64,000 nucleotides of DNA, from the NCBI GenBank assembly GCA_016648135.1, contig JADDOH010007986.1, positions 108,847 through 172,846 on the forward strand. The letters are read 5' to 3'. Both the position numbers and the translations under genes were made by a program. The stretch comes from Agrypnia vestita (Eukaryota > Arthropoda > Insecta > Trichoptera > Phryganeidae). Below are positions 22,993 to 33,240 of this stretch, piece after piece. Within the stretch, counting starts at the first letter, position 1; every line of letters starts with the position of its first letter. The notes below the pieces were generated by a model. That model did not search any database, was not told where the DNA came from, and worked only from the letters and a program-made list of their open reading frames with translations.

Positions 22993-23027
22993 ACTGATAA
23001 GATGTCTGTGTGACATCTCCTTTTATA
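22993..23027 (-). promoter_or_regulatory. core promoter of cuticle gene C
   Basis: TATAAAAG at 23020-23027 on the minus strand, TGTCACA in the gap, and ATCAGT at 22993-22998. The upstream TTTTTT block is weaker (GCTTTTTTGTAC) than at genes A, B and E. Confidence 0.7.
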
Positions 23028-23289
23028 CTGGGTACCGCAACGTACAAAAAAGCGGTTTGCAAATATTAAATCTTTTTATGTTTCCGGAAACGTCTTAAAT
23101 GTTTTTTATCGATGAGGTAATCACTAAACTGAGTTTAATAGTTATCTAAATAATAATCATACCACTTAAGACATGTCATTACGGATGCTTATTTGTATGC
23201 CAGCTAGCTCACCGCTGTGATATGTTTTGGTGGCAATTAATACAAGTGAAATCTAATCACTATGCTGAAAGAAGGTATTTTTATTTCCA

Positions 23290-23905
23290 CGCACGATGAA
23301 AATGGCGGTTTTGTTAGAAATTAAAAACACTGTGAAACAATTCTTATTTTTTACACAATTGAAATTCGCAATGTAATAAATTAATTTACTTTGTGATTTT
23401 AGGATGGAATGAAAGGCTTGCGTGTGTTTTAGATATGTTAACTATTTTTTTTTAATATTACCTTGTTACATTATATTCGGAGACATGGTATGAAAATAGG
23501 ACTAAAAGACGCAATGAAAATGGCGGTTTTGTTAGAAATTAAAAACACTGTTAAACTATTCTTATTTTTTACACAATTGAAATTCTCAATGTAATAAATG
23601 AATTTACGTTGTGATTTTAGGATGAAATGAAAGGCTTGTGTGTGTTTTAGATATGTTAACTATTGTTTTTAAATATTACTTTGTTACATTCAGACATCAT
23701 TACAGAAGTCTGAACAACCGTCGAGCTTGCATGCGAAGATGTATGAATGTAGACGAAGCGAAAGTTGTATGTCAGGACAGAAGAGTATGGCGCTCTATCC
23801 TCTCTGCCTACCCCCTCGGGGAAACGGCGTGATGGTAAGTAAGTAAGTAAGTACTTTGTTACATTATATTCGGAGACATGGTATTAAAATGGGACTAAAC
23901 GACGC
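23290..23905 (+). repeat. 219-bp direct duplication, second copy carrying an insertion
   Basis: Copy 1 (about 23290-23508) and copy 2 (about 23509-23690 joined to 23852-23905) both contain GAAAATGGCGGTTTTGTTAG, then TTATTTTTTACACAATTGAA, then TGTGTTTTAGATATGTTAAC, then TTATATTCGGAGACATGGTA. Copy 2 is interrupted by a 161-base retroelement tail. The duplication lies between gene C and the orphan promoter. Confidence 0.85.
23691..23851 (+). mobile_element. 5'-truncated non-LTR retrotransposon insertion with target duplication
   Basis: 161 bases holding the last part of the family also seen at 20283-20840 (CGTCGAGCTTGCATGCGAAG ... CGTGATGG), ending in a TAAG repeat. It is flanked by a 14-base duplication TACTTTGTTACATT (23677-23690 and 23852-23865). 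The unoccupied site survives in copy 1 of the local duplication near 23458-23471, with one base different. Confidence 0.9.
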
Positions 23906-24542
23906 AAATTAGCAAAAAAAGCATACCGACAAAAAAATATACTTCCACGAAACACCACTACTACGTATTAGGGCATTAAGTACTTCAATAGTCTGCTAAT
24001 AAGAACACAAAAAATTATATCATATTTAAAAAAAGACAAAATATATATGAGAAATTAAAATAATATATTTTATATCTCATTTTCAGACAAAATTTTACTG
24101 TAATATGTTCTTGTTTCTTTATTAATTTACTATATTTAATACCACCAATTGTCCCATTAAAAAAATACTTGCACTACTGCTTCCCATACACAAGTTTTAA
24201 CTTTGATGGGGCAGTGAAAACAAAAGACAAATATAATTTTTTATACATATTGAAATGTAATATAGCATGATCTTGTTTCTTTAAAATAAACAAAAAAATT
24301 GAATATTTAATATCAATGGCTAGGTTAAAGTTTTTTTTTTCGTATTATATTTTCTTCAGGTACAATTTTGTACGGGTCATGTATAAATACTGTATGAAAA
24401 AAGAGATTGTTCTTAATATTGCGAAAAAATATACAAAGACCAAAATTCTAACGCTCCTTATTTTGTAAAATCTGAATCATAAAACAAAGTCCATTTTTTA
24501 CATATAAATAGTTTGAATAATAATATTATGAAATATTCTTAC

Positions 24543-24551
24543 CAATTTCAT
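24543..24551 (-). pseudogene. orphan first exon (Met-Lys-Leu) of a cuticle gene
   Basis: ATGAAATTG followed by the donor GTAAGA on the minus strand, the same nine-base first exon and donor as the intact genes, with a good promoter upstream. The next sequence in the direction of transcription is gene C's own promoter and first exon, with no cuticle exon 2 or 3 in between. Either this is the remnant of a sixth gene that lost exons 2 and 3, or it is an alternative promoter splicing to gene C exon 2 (21645), which would give the same MKL start. The sequence cannot decide between these. Confidence 0.7.
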
Positions 24552-24599
24552 GGTGAAGGTTAGTGTGGTAGTTCTATGCTGGACAGAAGACAAGGAAGT

Positions 24600-24668
24600 A
24601 CTAATGAAATGTCCATGTGACATCTACTTTTATACAAACTGTCACCATGTATAAAAAAAACCAGTCGA
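24600..24668 (-). promoter_or_regulatory. orphan cuticle-type promoter
   Basis: TATAAAAG at 24627-24634 on the minus strand, TGTCACA in the gap, and ATTAGT (one base off the usual ATCAGT) at 24600-24605. GACTGGTTTTTTTTATAC lies upstream, almost the same as at gene B. The core elements look undamaged. Confidence 0.65.
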
Positions 24669-24669
24669 T

Positions 24670-26437
24670 ATAATAATATGCCTAATAATAAATACTAGCA
24701 CACTTTTTTCCTATTTCTCGCGGCCGTATTCGAGAATTTAGCAAGCTGATCAAATGGGAGAATTATACAGGATCAAGTAAATAATCTTACAAATACTTAA
24801 AAATATCAAATCAAGGATTTAGTCAAATGAGTCTCGATAAAAATGAATTAATTATTGATATAAAAAAGGTAATAAATGTGTATTGATATAAAAAATAATA
24901 AATGTGTTTTGAATAAAACAATGTATAATCGAAAGCAGTGTTTTAATGTTTTCGAAATTTTTTTATTAAAATTAAAAAAAAAATATTTGGGCTTTTAACC
25001 TCCATAGCTTTTAATTAATATATATAAATTAATATATATAATAATAATAATATAAGGCATTAAATCATAAAAACAAGTACTGAGGTAATTGCATTTAAAA
25101 AAAATTAAATCTTTGAAGCAGTTAAGCTGGTAGAATCATTTCGGATTTAAAAAAAATGTGTATCATAGAGAACTGTCTTTTGGGCACCTACTTTATAACA
25201 TTCGATATCAATTACTTAAAAAAACTTTAATAATAATAATAAAATAATAATAATAAAAATAATAAATAAAAATAAATAATTAAAAAAATAAAGAGACACA
25301 CATTACATTACTCTATTAAAATAGAAAGGGTTATAAAATACTTTTTAATTTGTTTTTGATTTAGTTTACAAACAAGTAATATAAGGATAAAACATAAAAA
25401 TAATTTTTGTCAGTACAATTTCAATTTTCAAATAAGATTAGATATGACTTAAAATTTAATAATACATTATTGACAAGTGTGTCAATTATTATGGAAAAAA
25501 CAATATACAGGATAAAAATAATTTTTATTCTGTACCTAAGCTGTTTTCAATGACATAATTTTTACCGTCATAATTTTCGTTTCAACCACATAACTTTCGT
25601 TATTTAAACCCTAAGAGAATAATTTTAAGATAAGTTTCATTTATCGAGACAAAACCACCAAATATAATAATTTCGTTCTCTGTCCGTAACTTCCTGTAAC
25701 GTCCGTAATTTTAATAGAATTCACTGCTAAAAAAAACTAAATTACACGGCTGGTAAGGCGCAAACCTGATATGCGCAAGCGGTAGGCGGAGCTCTACGCA
25801 CATCGCTACCACCGCTTCTTCGTGGACCGTCAAAAATACTTTAAATATATACTACGGCTTAGCAAAGACGCTAACCATGTTCCGTGATTTTTCACGTTTA
25901 TACGGCTGGTTTTAATTAAAACTTAATACTCAAAATAGCATTTGACAGGTCACTATTAAATTTTGTTGACAGTTTAATTTAAATAATCATCTATTGGCAA
26001 GCTAGTGGCAAATTTGTTCTGGCAAAAAGCATGATAGGAATTAGTGCTTTCTATCAGAAGAAAAAAAACACAATTTAACTTACTGATTTTATTAACTTGC
26101 AAACCAGATGTCCTCCGACAACATGAGTTTTACCAGGATATAGAGCAAAATGATATACATTTTCTATTTTAAAACAGAAAATGATCAAAATCTGACTTAT
26201 TGCATTCTGCCAGTGTGCCCTCGAAATTTAATTATTTGTTTTATACGCAATAAAAGATTTTCGAGTCCTTCATAATATTAGTGAGAGAATAAGATTGTTA
26301 TACAACACTCGAAGCACTTTCGGTTTCACTGGTTATTAAGTGGTTGATTTCTAAGTATTTTCAATATTATTTGTACAGGTGCTAATACTATACCAAAACC
26401 TTGCGTATTTACTTACGTATTATATATTGTATATATT
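24670..26437. other. AT-rich intergenic stretch with simple repeats
   Basis: No gene seen. About 25220-25290 is a degenerate AAT/AATA repeat, and 25015-25060 is rich in TAATAA. About 25740-25830 is a GC-richer island (GGTAAGGCGCAAACCTGATA) of unknown nature. Confidence 0.4.
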
Positions 26438-26902
26438 GTCATGGGATCGTGGCTGTGAGAGACAAATGAAACACTTCACATGAATTAAAGTTTTACTGCT
26501 TAGGGCTGGACATACATTTTTAAATTCAAGGTATTCCGTGATTTGATCTTGCCCTTTCAAGACGAGTTTGGCAGGTAATCTAAATGTAATATCGAGTGAT
26601 CGTGAGAATAACCCGCGTGAAATTCTGGTCCATAGGATCATCGTCTGCCGACGTTTCGAAAAAATCACACTGTTAATCTTCAGGGCGCCTTACCGATGAG
26701 TCGCCTTTCCGAAAAGCGTTTGGAATACGTCCGTTCGAAAACGCATCTCACCGCCTTTGTAACGTTTTTTCACCGTTTTTCTAACGACGGCGTCAACGCG
26801 TCTTGATTGGCTTCTAGTGATCCTCGACTTAAAATTATTACTATTTAAAGTTAAAGTCGTTGTATTTTTACACGACGTTTTCTAGTCGAAGAGTGCGGTC
26901 TG
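26438..26902 (+). repeat. possible solo LTR-like repeat, copy 1
   Basis: It begins TTGTCATGGGATCGTGGCTG. A second sequence at 42088 begins TTGTCACGGGATCGTGGCGG. Both continue for about 450 bases with scattered ACCGTTTT and GGCTTCTAGTG-like matches. The TGT start suggests a long terminal repeat, but no coding region, primer site or target duplication was found, so the class is only a guess. Confidence 0.25.
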
Positions 26903-27217
26903 TTGAAAATGGCCCTGTTAAAAGTTTCTACAACCGTAAAGTGCTTTTTTTTTTTTTTTTAGCGAAATTTAAAATAAATTAAATTTTAATAAATATTATT
27001 ATTAAGTTCTACGGGTTATATTAATAATAATATTTATTAAAATTTAATTTATTTTAAATTTCGCTAAAAATAAATATGGAGTTCTACAAATTAAACACAA
27101 AAACCATAAATAAATAATACCGTAAAGTGCGCATGAGAAGATGTATGAGGCCGAAGCAAAATAAAAATTTTGTGCCGTGATGGAAGAATTTGGCACCCTA
27201 CACGGCGTGATGGTTAA
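26903..27217 (+). mobile_element. non-LTR retrotransposon tail, split by a later insertion
   Basis: GGCCCTGTTAAAAG and CAACCGTA on the left (26903-26944), and GCATGAGAAGATGTATGAGG and CGGCGTGATGG on the right (27131-27217), match the tail at 30742-31073. The two parts are separated by a 174-base insertion with its own target duplication. Confidence 0.65.
26945..27118 (-). mobile_element. retroposed insert with poly(A), 12-bp target duplication and 44-bp inverted arms
   Basis: Flanked by ACCGTAAAGTGC at 26933-26944 and 27119-27130. The plus strand starts with 16 T, so the insert is a minus-strand retrocopy ending in poly(A). Inside are perfect 44-base inverted arms (26961-27004 and 27022-27065, starting AGCGAAATTTAAAATAAATT) around a 17-base loop. 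The source transcript was not identified. Confidence 0.8.
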
Positions 27218-27439
27218 GCAAAACACTTAATTTCATTCATTACAAGTACTCAGCGAGTTTTAGGAAAAAAGAAAATTTATTTATTGTTTATTTTACTTTT
27301 ATTAAAAATAAATTACTAATAACTCCACATTAGGTAAAACCTGTTCTGTGGTAGTTATTCTCACTCAAGAGTTATGTAATAGTAACATAAAATAGTAATA
27401 AATAACAGTAAAGAAATAGAAAAGTAAAAATAAATGTAA

Positions 27440-27925
27440 AAGTAGGATAACGATTAAGTTGTATATATAAACACAAGAATACATGAATATAAAAGAAAAG
27501 AAAATATAAATATAATGTGAATTATATTTATATTTTTTAAGATAAAAATTTAAGTAGATAAAGCAGGATAATTTAGTAGTAGATATAAACACAAGAATAC
27601 ATTAATCTAAAAGAAAAGAAAATATAAATATAAAGTGAAGATAAAATTTTAATTAGATAAAGCGGGATAACAATTTATAGGTCGACCACAGTCAAAAGAC
27701 CATTCCCTAGCTTTGTTCGGTAAGAAGAAAGCGGGGGAAAGTTGGCTGGCAAATCCGTATTACAAGGCTCAATATGATATTCCAAATAAATATATATTTT
27801 TTAGTTTAAAAAAGGTTACTTACTTACTCGAAAAATTTAACAAAACTCATATTTTTTGCGCACATTCTTTTGAATGCGGTCTAGCTAAAGTAGGTAGTAG
27901 ATATAAACACAAAAATATACAAGAA
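27440..27925 (+). repeat. imperfect tandem repeat, about 120-bp period
   Basis: The block GATATAAACACAAGAATACA with AAAAGAAAAGAAAATATAAA occurs near 27462, 27580 and, shorter, near 27898. AT-rich. The open frame at 27713-28000 overlaps it, lacks an ATG and has no recognisable motif. Confidence 0.55.
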
Positions 27926-28099
27926 TGTAACCGATCATTCATGATCGATTTTATCGTTTGGTATAAATTTCGCAACAAAATATGTTTACTTAAGAGGTGA
28001 GATTTTTTAAATACCAAACACAAAATATATACCTATATACCAAAAGTTAAAAATAATACAACTGTGATAATTCATATCTAGCAACCAAATTACTATTAA

Positions 28100-29402
28100 C
28101 CCTAGAAAGCTAACGTTCGGGCGTAACCCATTAAAGCTAACAATCCGTCCAAACGACGGGTACTTGAAAAAGTACTTTTTTTGCAAAATATATAAACTTT
28201 TTGCACGTAATACTTTACAATATCGTTAATTAAAAGGTTTTTCAATAAAAAACGTCTTATACATTAATTAAACTTTACTTATTTATTTAAGAACTAAACT
28301 AAAATTTCTAAAACTTCTAAAAAAAAAGATCTCTATTTTTTCATAAACTCTAACATACAAAATCAACTAGAAAAAATAATATAACGTTCTATGTTTTGAT
28401 ATTTTATGGCAATGATATAAAAAAGATAATATTTAAAAAAAAGTAATTATAATAAAAAACTTATTTATATTTAGCGCATGTGGTACAAAAATCAATCTTG
28501 TGTTCGACATATATCGCTACCTTACATTTGGCATAAATAATTTTAGTCATACGCTTTTCTTGTAGCCACTTCCCGCACGTTTTTCTTTTATGATTTTCTT
28601 GTTTCAAAGAAGTCGATAGCTCTTCTTTATTTTCCGATCCTTAAAAAGAGCTTGGCCTGATGATTGTTGGTCTTGACTAATGGATAGTTGTGCTGAAAGA
28701 ACACTCTTGATTTAATCTTTCACTTTTGCGTAGGCATTGTTGCCTTTATTCAAGGCTCCACAAGTCGAAAGTGTAGTGTTTTCATAAATTCTTTTCGTGG
28801 AATAAATTTCTAGCCCGGTGGTAGACTAAACAAATTGGTTTTTACCTCGTATGTTCCCTTGAGGCAATTCAATGATGCTGGTCTGTGAGCAATCTGGAAG
28901 AGTACTGTAATTTTTTTTAGAACTTATTCCATAGTTGATGATAAGTCTCGAGGTATACTCATTTGACTTTCTTCGGAATTAGATGGCCCATAATTTTCGT
29001 CACTTTGGAAATCGTCTTCCAGCACAAAGTTTTCCGTCTCACTGGTGGACGCATCATCTTGGTCTTCGAAACTATACTCTTGGTTTACTAACTTCGATAT
29101 CGCATCATTATTTAACGAAGATATGGTAAAAATCTATAACAAACACAACTTATGTCAAAAATATATACGCACACTTAAACAAAAAAACTAACGGTAAAGC
29201 TAACCATCCGTTGAAACGACGGGCAAGGCTCAAGTATCTCGAAAACTATAACACTTATCTGCCCGGTGCGTATGCCATTGCAGCGATCTCCCTGGTGACC
29301 GAGTTGGCTAGCTAAAACAAAACATTCGGATTCACCGTTAAACAGAGACCGCTATTTTTCTTTACGATGCCCGTCGATTCGACGGAGGTTAGCTTTCTAG
29401 GG
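28100..29402 (-). mobile_element. piggyBac-type element, 1303 bp, between TTAA sites
   Basis: Ends CCCTAGAAAGCTAAC and GTTAGCTTTCTAGGG are exact inverted repeats, flanked by TTAA at 28096-28099 and 29403-29406. Internal repeats near each end share AACGACGGG-like and CCATCCGT-like motifs. It is about half the length of an autonomous piggyBac. The transposase remains are on the minus strand. Confidence 0.9.
28460..29110 (-). pseudogene. piggyBac transposase remnant: acidic N-terminus and Cys-rich C-terminus
   Basis: Near 28925-29105 the minus strand reads VNQEYSFEDQDDASTSETEN then FVLEDDFQSDENYGPSNSEE, the acidic N-terminal region common in piggyBac transposases. Near 28465-28590 it reads RKTCGKWLQEKRM, then IIYAKCKVAIYVEHK, then DFCTTCAKY, the Cys/His C-terminal domain that binds the ends. 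The catalytic DDD core between them is missing and the frame is broken, so the element is non-autonomous. Confidence 0.7.
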
Positions 29403-29603
29403 TTAATTTTTCTCAATTGTAAATTGCAGGTACCTGTAAAAATATATTATGTATGCATTCAAATCATATATTTTGTGTTCAAATCATATACAACTGTGAT
29501 AATTCATATCTAGCAACCAAATTACTGTTTTTAATTATGCTCAATTGTAAATTGCAGGTAGCTGTAAAAATATATTATGTATGCATCCAAATCATATATT
29601 TTG

Positions 29604-30741
29604 ATCTCGAATATATATATATATATGTATAGAGGTTTCCGTGTTAGTATTTTATAGAAGGCTCGCAACAAAACATGTTACGCTCCCTCTCTCCAATACT
29701 TAATGTTTTGAAGACACCATCGAAGAAGAAATACATAATTCAAAAAAACAAAACAACACCATCTGAACAAAATAAAATTTAGCCGACATTTGAAGATGCC
29801 ATAATGAAATATAATGATCTGTAACGGGGCAGAACGAAGCCGAAATACATATTCTATTGCAGGGATGGTACGATACACGTGTCTGAGTTAGGCAATGCGT
29901 TTTTTCCTGAGATGCATCACTAAAGAGGATGCAAAGGATGTCTAGTGATCTAGTTTGTCAGGAGCCTCGTTCCAGGAAACCATTAAGTTAGTCCTATTAT
30001 ATAAAATATTATTTGAGTTTTGTGCGAGTTTGTTTTGTGCTGCTTAGAGTGAGCTTGTAGCTAAGAGATTATAAAAAGGAACATAGTAAAAAATCCCACG
30101 TCAAAGTTCGATGGCATCATTTTTTAAGCGACGCATGTGCTTTTTTTTAGTGACATTGAACTTATAAATAAATGGTCGTGAAATTTTTATTCTGTAAAAT
30201 CGGAACTTCGTAAATAATTTTATATTTAATTATAATATTACTGTAAACAGTAAGTGAATTTATTTTAAATATTTGGTCTTACAAACAAAGGTCAAAGTAT
30301 TTGAAAATATGTCATGATGCCTTATTAGCATTATTAAAATGTTAAGGTCAGCAGGCCCTCCAAAAAGCTTCAATCAATATCAGTTAATTCAATTATCTCT
30401 CCCTAGCTTAGACACAAAAAGTCTTAAGTGTATTCAGAGTTTTCAATTTATAATCGATTTTCTCACTTTCAATATCTTGAACTTTTAATATTTGCATTTT
30501 TTTACGGCGCTGTAGTTGATGACTTATAAAAAATTCTATGCGTGTCGCAATTATTTATGAATCTAAACATAGCCTATCGAAATTTATCAATTATGTTGGC
30601 TTAATTATACTCGGTGTATTGTGAAAAGGAATTTAATTAAAAACATAAAATTAACAAAAAAGTATACAAGTACAATGATTAGGTTTTTCAAGTACTTCTA
30701 CAATAATAAATAGCAAAAAAAAGGAATTGGCAAAAGAGGAA
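29604..30741. other. intergenic
   Basis: No gene supported. 29678-29878 holds an open frame with no known motif. A short ATATATATATAT run lies at about 29613. Confidence 0.35.
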
Positions 30742-31073
30742 TGAAAGTAAACTGAATGTAAGTGGAACGTATGAACGAGGAACGATGGTTTAGAAAATAT
30801 ATGAGTCGAATGTTGAAGGCAACAGCAATAGAGAGCTTCCGCAAAAGACCTGGCACGATCATATACTACAAAATTGTAGTATATGATCGTGCCAGGGTGG
30901 ATCGATTTGAGGATGGCCCTGTTAAAAGCCGCAACAACCGTAGAACTTGTATGAGAAGATGTATGAATGTGGCCGAAGCAAAAGTGGTATGCCAGGATAG
31001 AAGAGTGCGGCGTTCAATCTTCTCTGCCTATCCCTGCGGGAAACTGCTTGATGGCTAGTAAGTTAGTTAGTTG
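30742..31073 (+). mobile_element. non-LTR retrotransposon tail with internal palindrome
   Basis: Starts GAATGAAAGTAAACTGAATG and continues through MERMNEERWFRK-like coding and RRTCMRRCMNVAEAKVVCQD to CTTGATGG, with an AGTTAGTTAGTT tail. At 30849-30896 a perfect 48-base palindrome (two 23-base arms, two-base centre) has replaced part of the expected sequence. Confidence 0.75.
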
Positions 31074-31076
31074 GGT

Positions 31077-31889
31077 CTAGAAGACGGTAGAGAAGGTAAT
31101 ACATATATTTATGTTATAAGGCACAGTAGGTATTTTTGTGTTAACTTTGTACATATTTGATGTAAAACAATCTGAAATTGTTTCCTGACGAGCATCCTCT
31201 GCATGGTATTTATATGCTCTATCACGCAATTGGCGTAAAAACACAATCTGGTGGGGATCCACATTATTTTCTACTGCAGAACTGTTATTCTACTGTTTTC
31301 AGTCTACAGAACTGTTTTCTAATGCAGAAGTGTTAAAACTTGAAATCTTTGCGTTCAATTCTTTTAGGTATTTGTTCTTCTTCGATTGTAATGCCCTCAT
31401 TTTATTTTATGCATTCTCAATAATTTCAACAACAGTCACCACCAGTATCCCTGATATTCCTCCATATCATTTCTGGTAACCCGTGCCTAAACCTCTTGGT
31501 CGTTCATAAATTTAGGTACAACTGGATTTTCGGAACACCTGAGAGCTTTTACCGCAGATGCTACATAGCCTAAAATATTATTCTCTTTACCATTCAAATC
31601 GGGTATTGTGGATTTAACAATATTATAGTCTTTCGCTAACCTCTTAGAGAAATCTCTCCACTTTCAAGTCTCTTTAAAATTACACTTCTTTCTTTAATGG
31701 GTATTGTCTTGTGTTTTCTTTTTAAAGCAGCCATTTTTGTATTTCACTAATTTAGGCAGTAAACACAGTTGCAACCAAACTCATGATGACGCATGGTAAG
31801 CAGAAGAATGTCACTTCTTCACAGATAAGCTAGTCGTAGTCACCCATTGGTTCAGTTTATAGTGGGTTCGGATTACAGAGACTATACTG
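31077..31889 (-). pseudogene. pogo/Tigger-type transposase relic
   Basis: Minus strand: MAALKRKHKTIPIKERSVIL then KRLESGE (start at 31734) matches the N-terminal helix-turn-helix of pogo-like transposases. It continues after a frameshift as KRLAKDYNIVKSTIPDLNGK and later CSENPVVPKFMN. At 31077-31262 the frame DPHQIVFLRQLRDRAYKYHA then EDARQETISDCF resembles the C-terminal tail of the same group. The catalytic core is deleted. The upstream inverted repeat CAGTATAGTCTCTGTAATCC ends at 31889; no matching end was found at the low side. Confidence 0.65.
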
Positions 31890-32597
31890 TTTATAACTCT
31901 CAGGATTACGGGCTGTTTAAATCCTTCAATCCGATTATTGTGACGTATTCCCTTTCGTCGACAATAGGTTGAACCACATAGGATTATGACAAAGCTTTCG
32001 GTGCTCCTGATTGCTAAAAATCTATTTTCATAATATATGGATATGGCATTTTATTTGAAATTGCAATACTTAATTTTAGGACCATTCCCCTTATTATCTT
32101 AGTCTAATATAAAATATATATGCTTTGTCATACTGAATTCACATAATAATAAGATAGAAAGAAATAAGAAGATTTGGATTCCAGCTATTAAAAACATGTC
32201 AGACTGAATAATGAAGTGGAATAATTTATGAACTATTTTTATTATATTTTTTGTTAACAAGTGTTGTTTTACAAGAACAAAAGAAAAACTAGTTAAGAAT
32301 AAATTAAGTTGGAACATTTTATTTATTGAAATAAATAGCCTCAACGAATTTAAGAGGAGAACACACACAAATTTAATTTATAATTCATTCAACATATAAT
32401 TCAACATTTCTGCAGAGGCCTATATTACTGCAGTTATATATAATACGTAACCGAGTTATAACTATGGTGTACAAAAAAACTTAAATTAAATTTCAAAAAA
32501 AATCTTAAATTTTACGATTCAACGCTTTGTAAAGATTTGAGTACATTTCAAAGTTTTTAAAAATTATACGACAGGCGGTAATTTTAACAAACGAGTG
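31890..32597. other. intergenic
   Basis: AT-rich, no gene recognised. Confidence 0.35.
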
Positions 32598-32851
32598 GAT
32601 TAGAAGCAAAAGCGCTACTTTGACAGGAGAATACAGGGCTATATATTTGAATATGGTTACCTAGAAAAGAGTGTCAATTTTACCATTGATAACATTAGAT
32701 AACTGATTTTGAAAGCATTTTTGTGTTTTTATAAGCAATTTATCACAAGGGTATTTATAGTAATTTTAAAATATCCGCTTCGGTTTAAATTAGTGATAAA
32801 AAGGTTAAACTAAATTTACTCATTTGGATGATGGCACTTTTCCTCCTAATC
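32598..32851. mobile_element. MITE family X, copy 1 (254 bp)
   Basis: Inverted ends GATTAGAAGCAAAAGCGCTA and TGGCACTTTTCCTCCTAATC. The interior (GCATTTTTGTGTTTTTATAA, TAATTTTAAAATATCCGCTT) matches copy 2 at 36892-37148. No coding capacity. About 20 bases on each outer side are also shared, so the true repeat may be slightly longer. Confidence 0.6.
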
Positions 32852-33132
32852 CCCTCAATATTACCTATTTTTAAATTCTGTGGATTATATTTAAGTGAAA
32901 CCTATTGTGAAATAAAAATATATATTTGATTCTCACGACCAACAAAACCTACTAAACTCAAACTTCTGTCAAACATTATTTCAATTTAAGCATCATTCGT
33001 CATAGAAGGCGTCTGCTAAGTGACTAGACCAGATTGTTTCATTTTTTTATAATATATAAATATAGAAGATAAAATATATAAAAAATATAGAGATTCGTTC
33101 AATATTCAATATTCTTAATATTTTTTAATTAA

Positions 33133-33240
33133 GCTTCACGCTTGTGCTATGAAAGTATGACTATTCTGTTCTGATCACCAGCCTACGAATCGCTAGGCGA
33201 GAGTCGTAATCACTAGAACACCAAGCTATTCGCACATATT
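33133..33240 (-). mobile_element. tRNA-derived SINE family 1, diverged copy
   Basis: Contains the family landmarks TTGTGCTATGAAA and, on the minus strand, a diverged A-box region before CGCCTAGCGATTCG. Related to the copies at 39804-39980, 46149-46245 and 57690-57850. Confidence 0.45.

Larger units (their letters stand above)
28058..29603 (+). repeat. 113-bp direct duplication, first copy interrupted by piggyBac
   Basis: Copy 1 is 28058-28099 joined to 29403-29487, and copy 2 is 29490-29603. Both contain ACAACTGTGATAATTCATAT, CTAGCAACCAAATTACT and CAATTGTAAATTGCAGGTA. Copy 2 has one intact TTAA (29531-29534) where copy 1 has the element between two TTAA. Confidence 0.85.

Noticed and set aside
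27713..28000. Open frame of 95 residues (FGKKKAGESWLANP)
   Set aside because: No ATG at the 5' end, part of an AT-rich imperfect repeat, and no motif. A decayed transposon fragment is possible but not shown.
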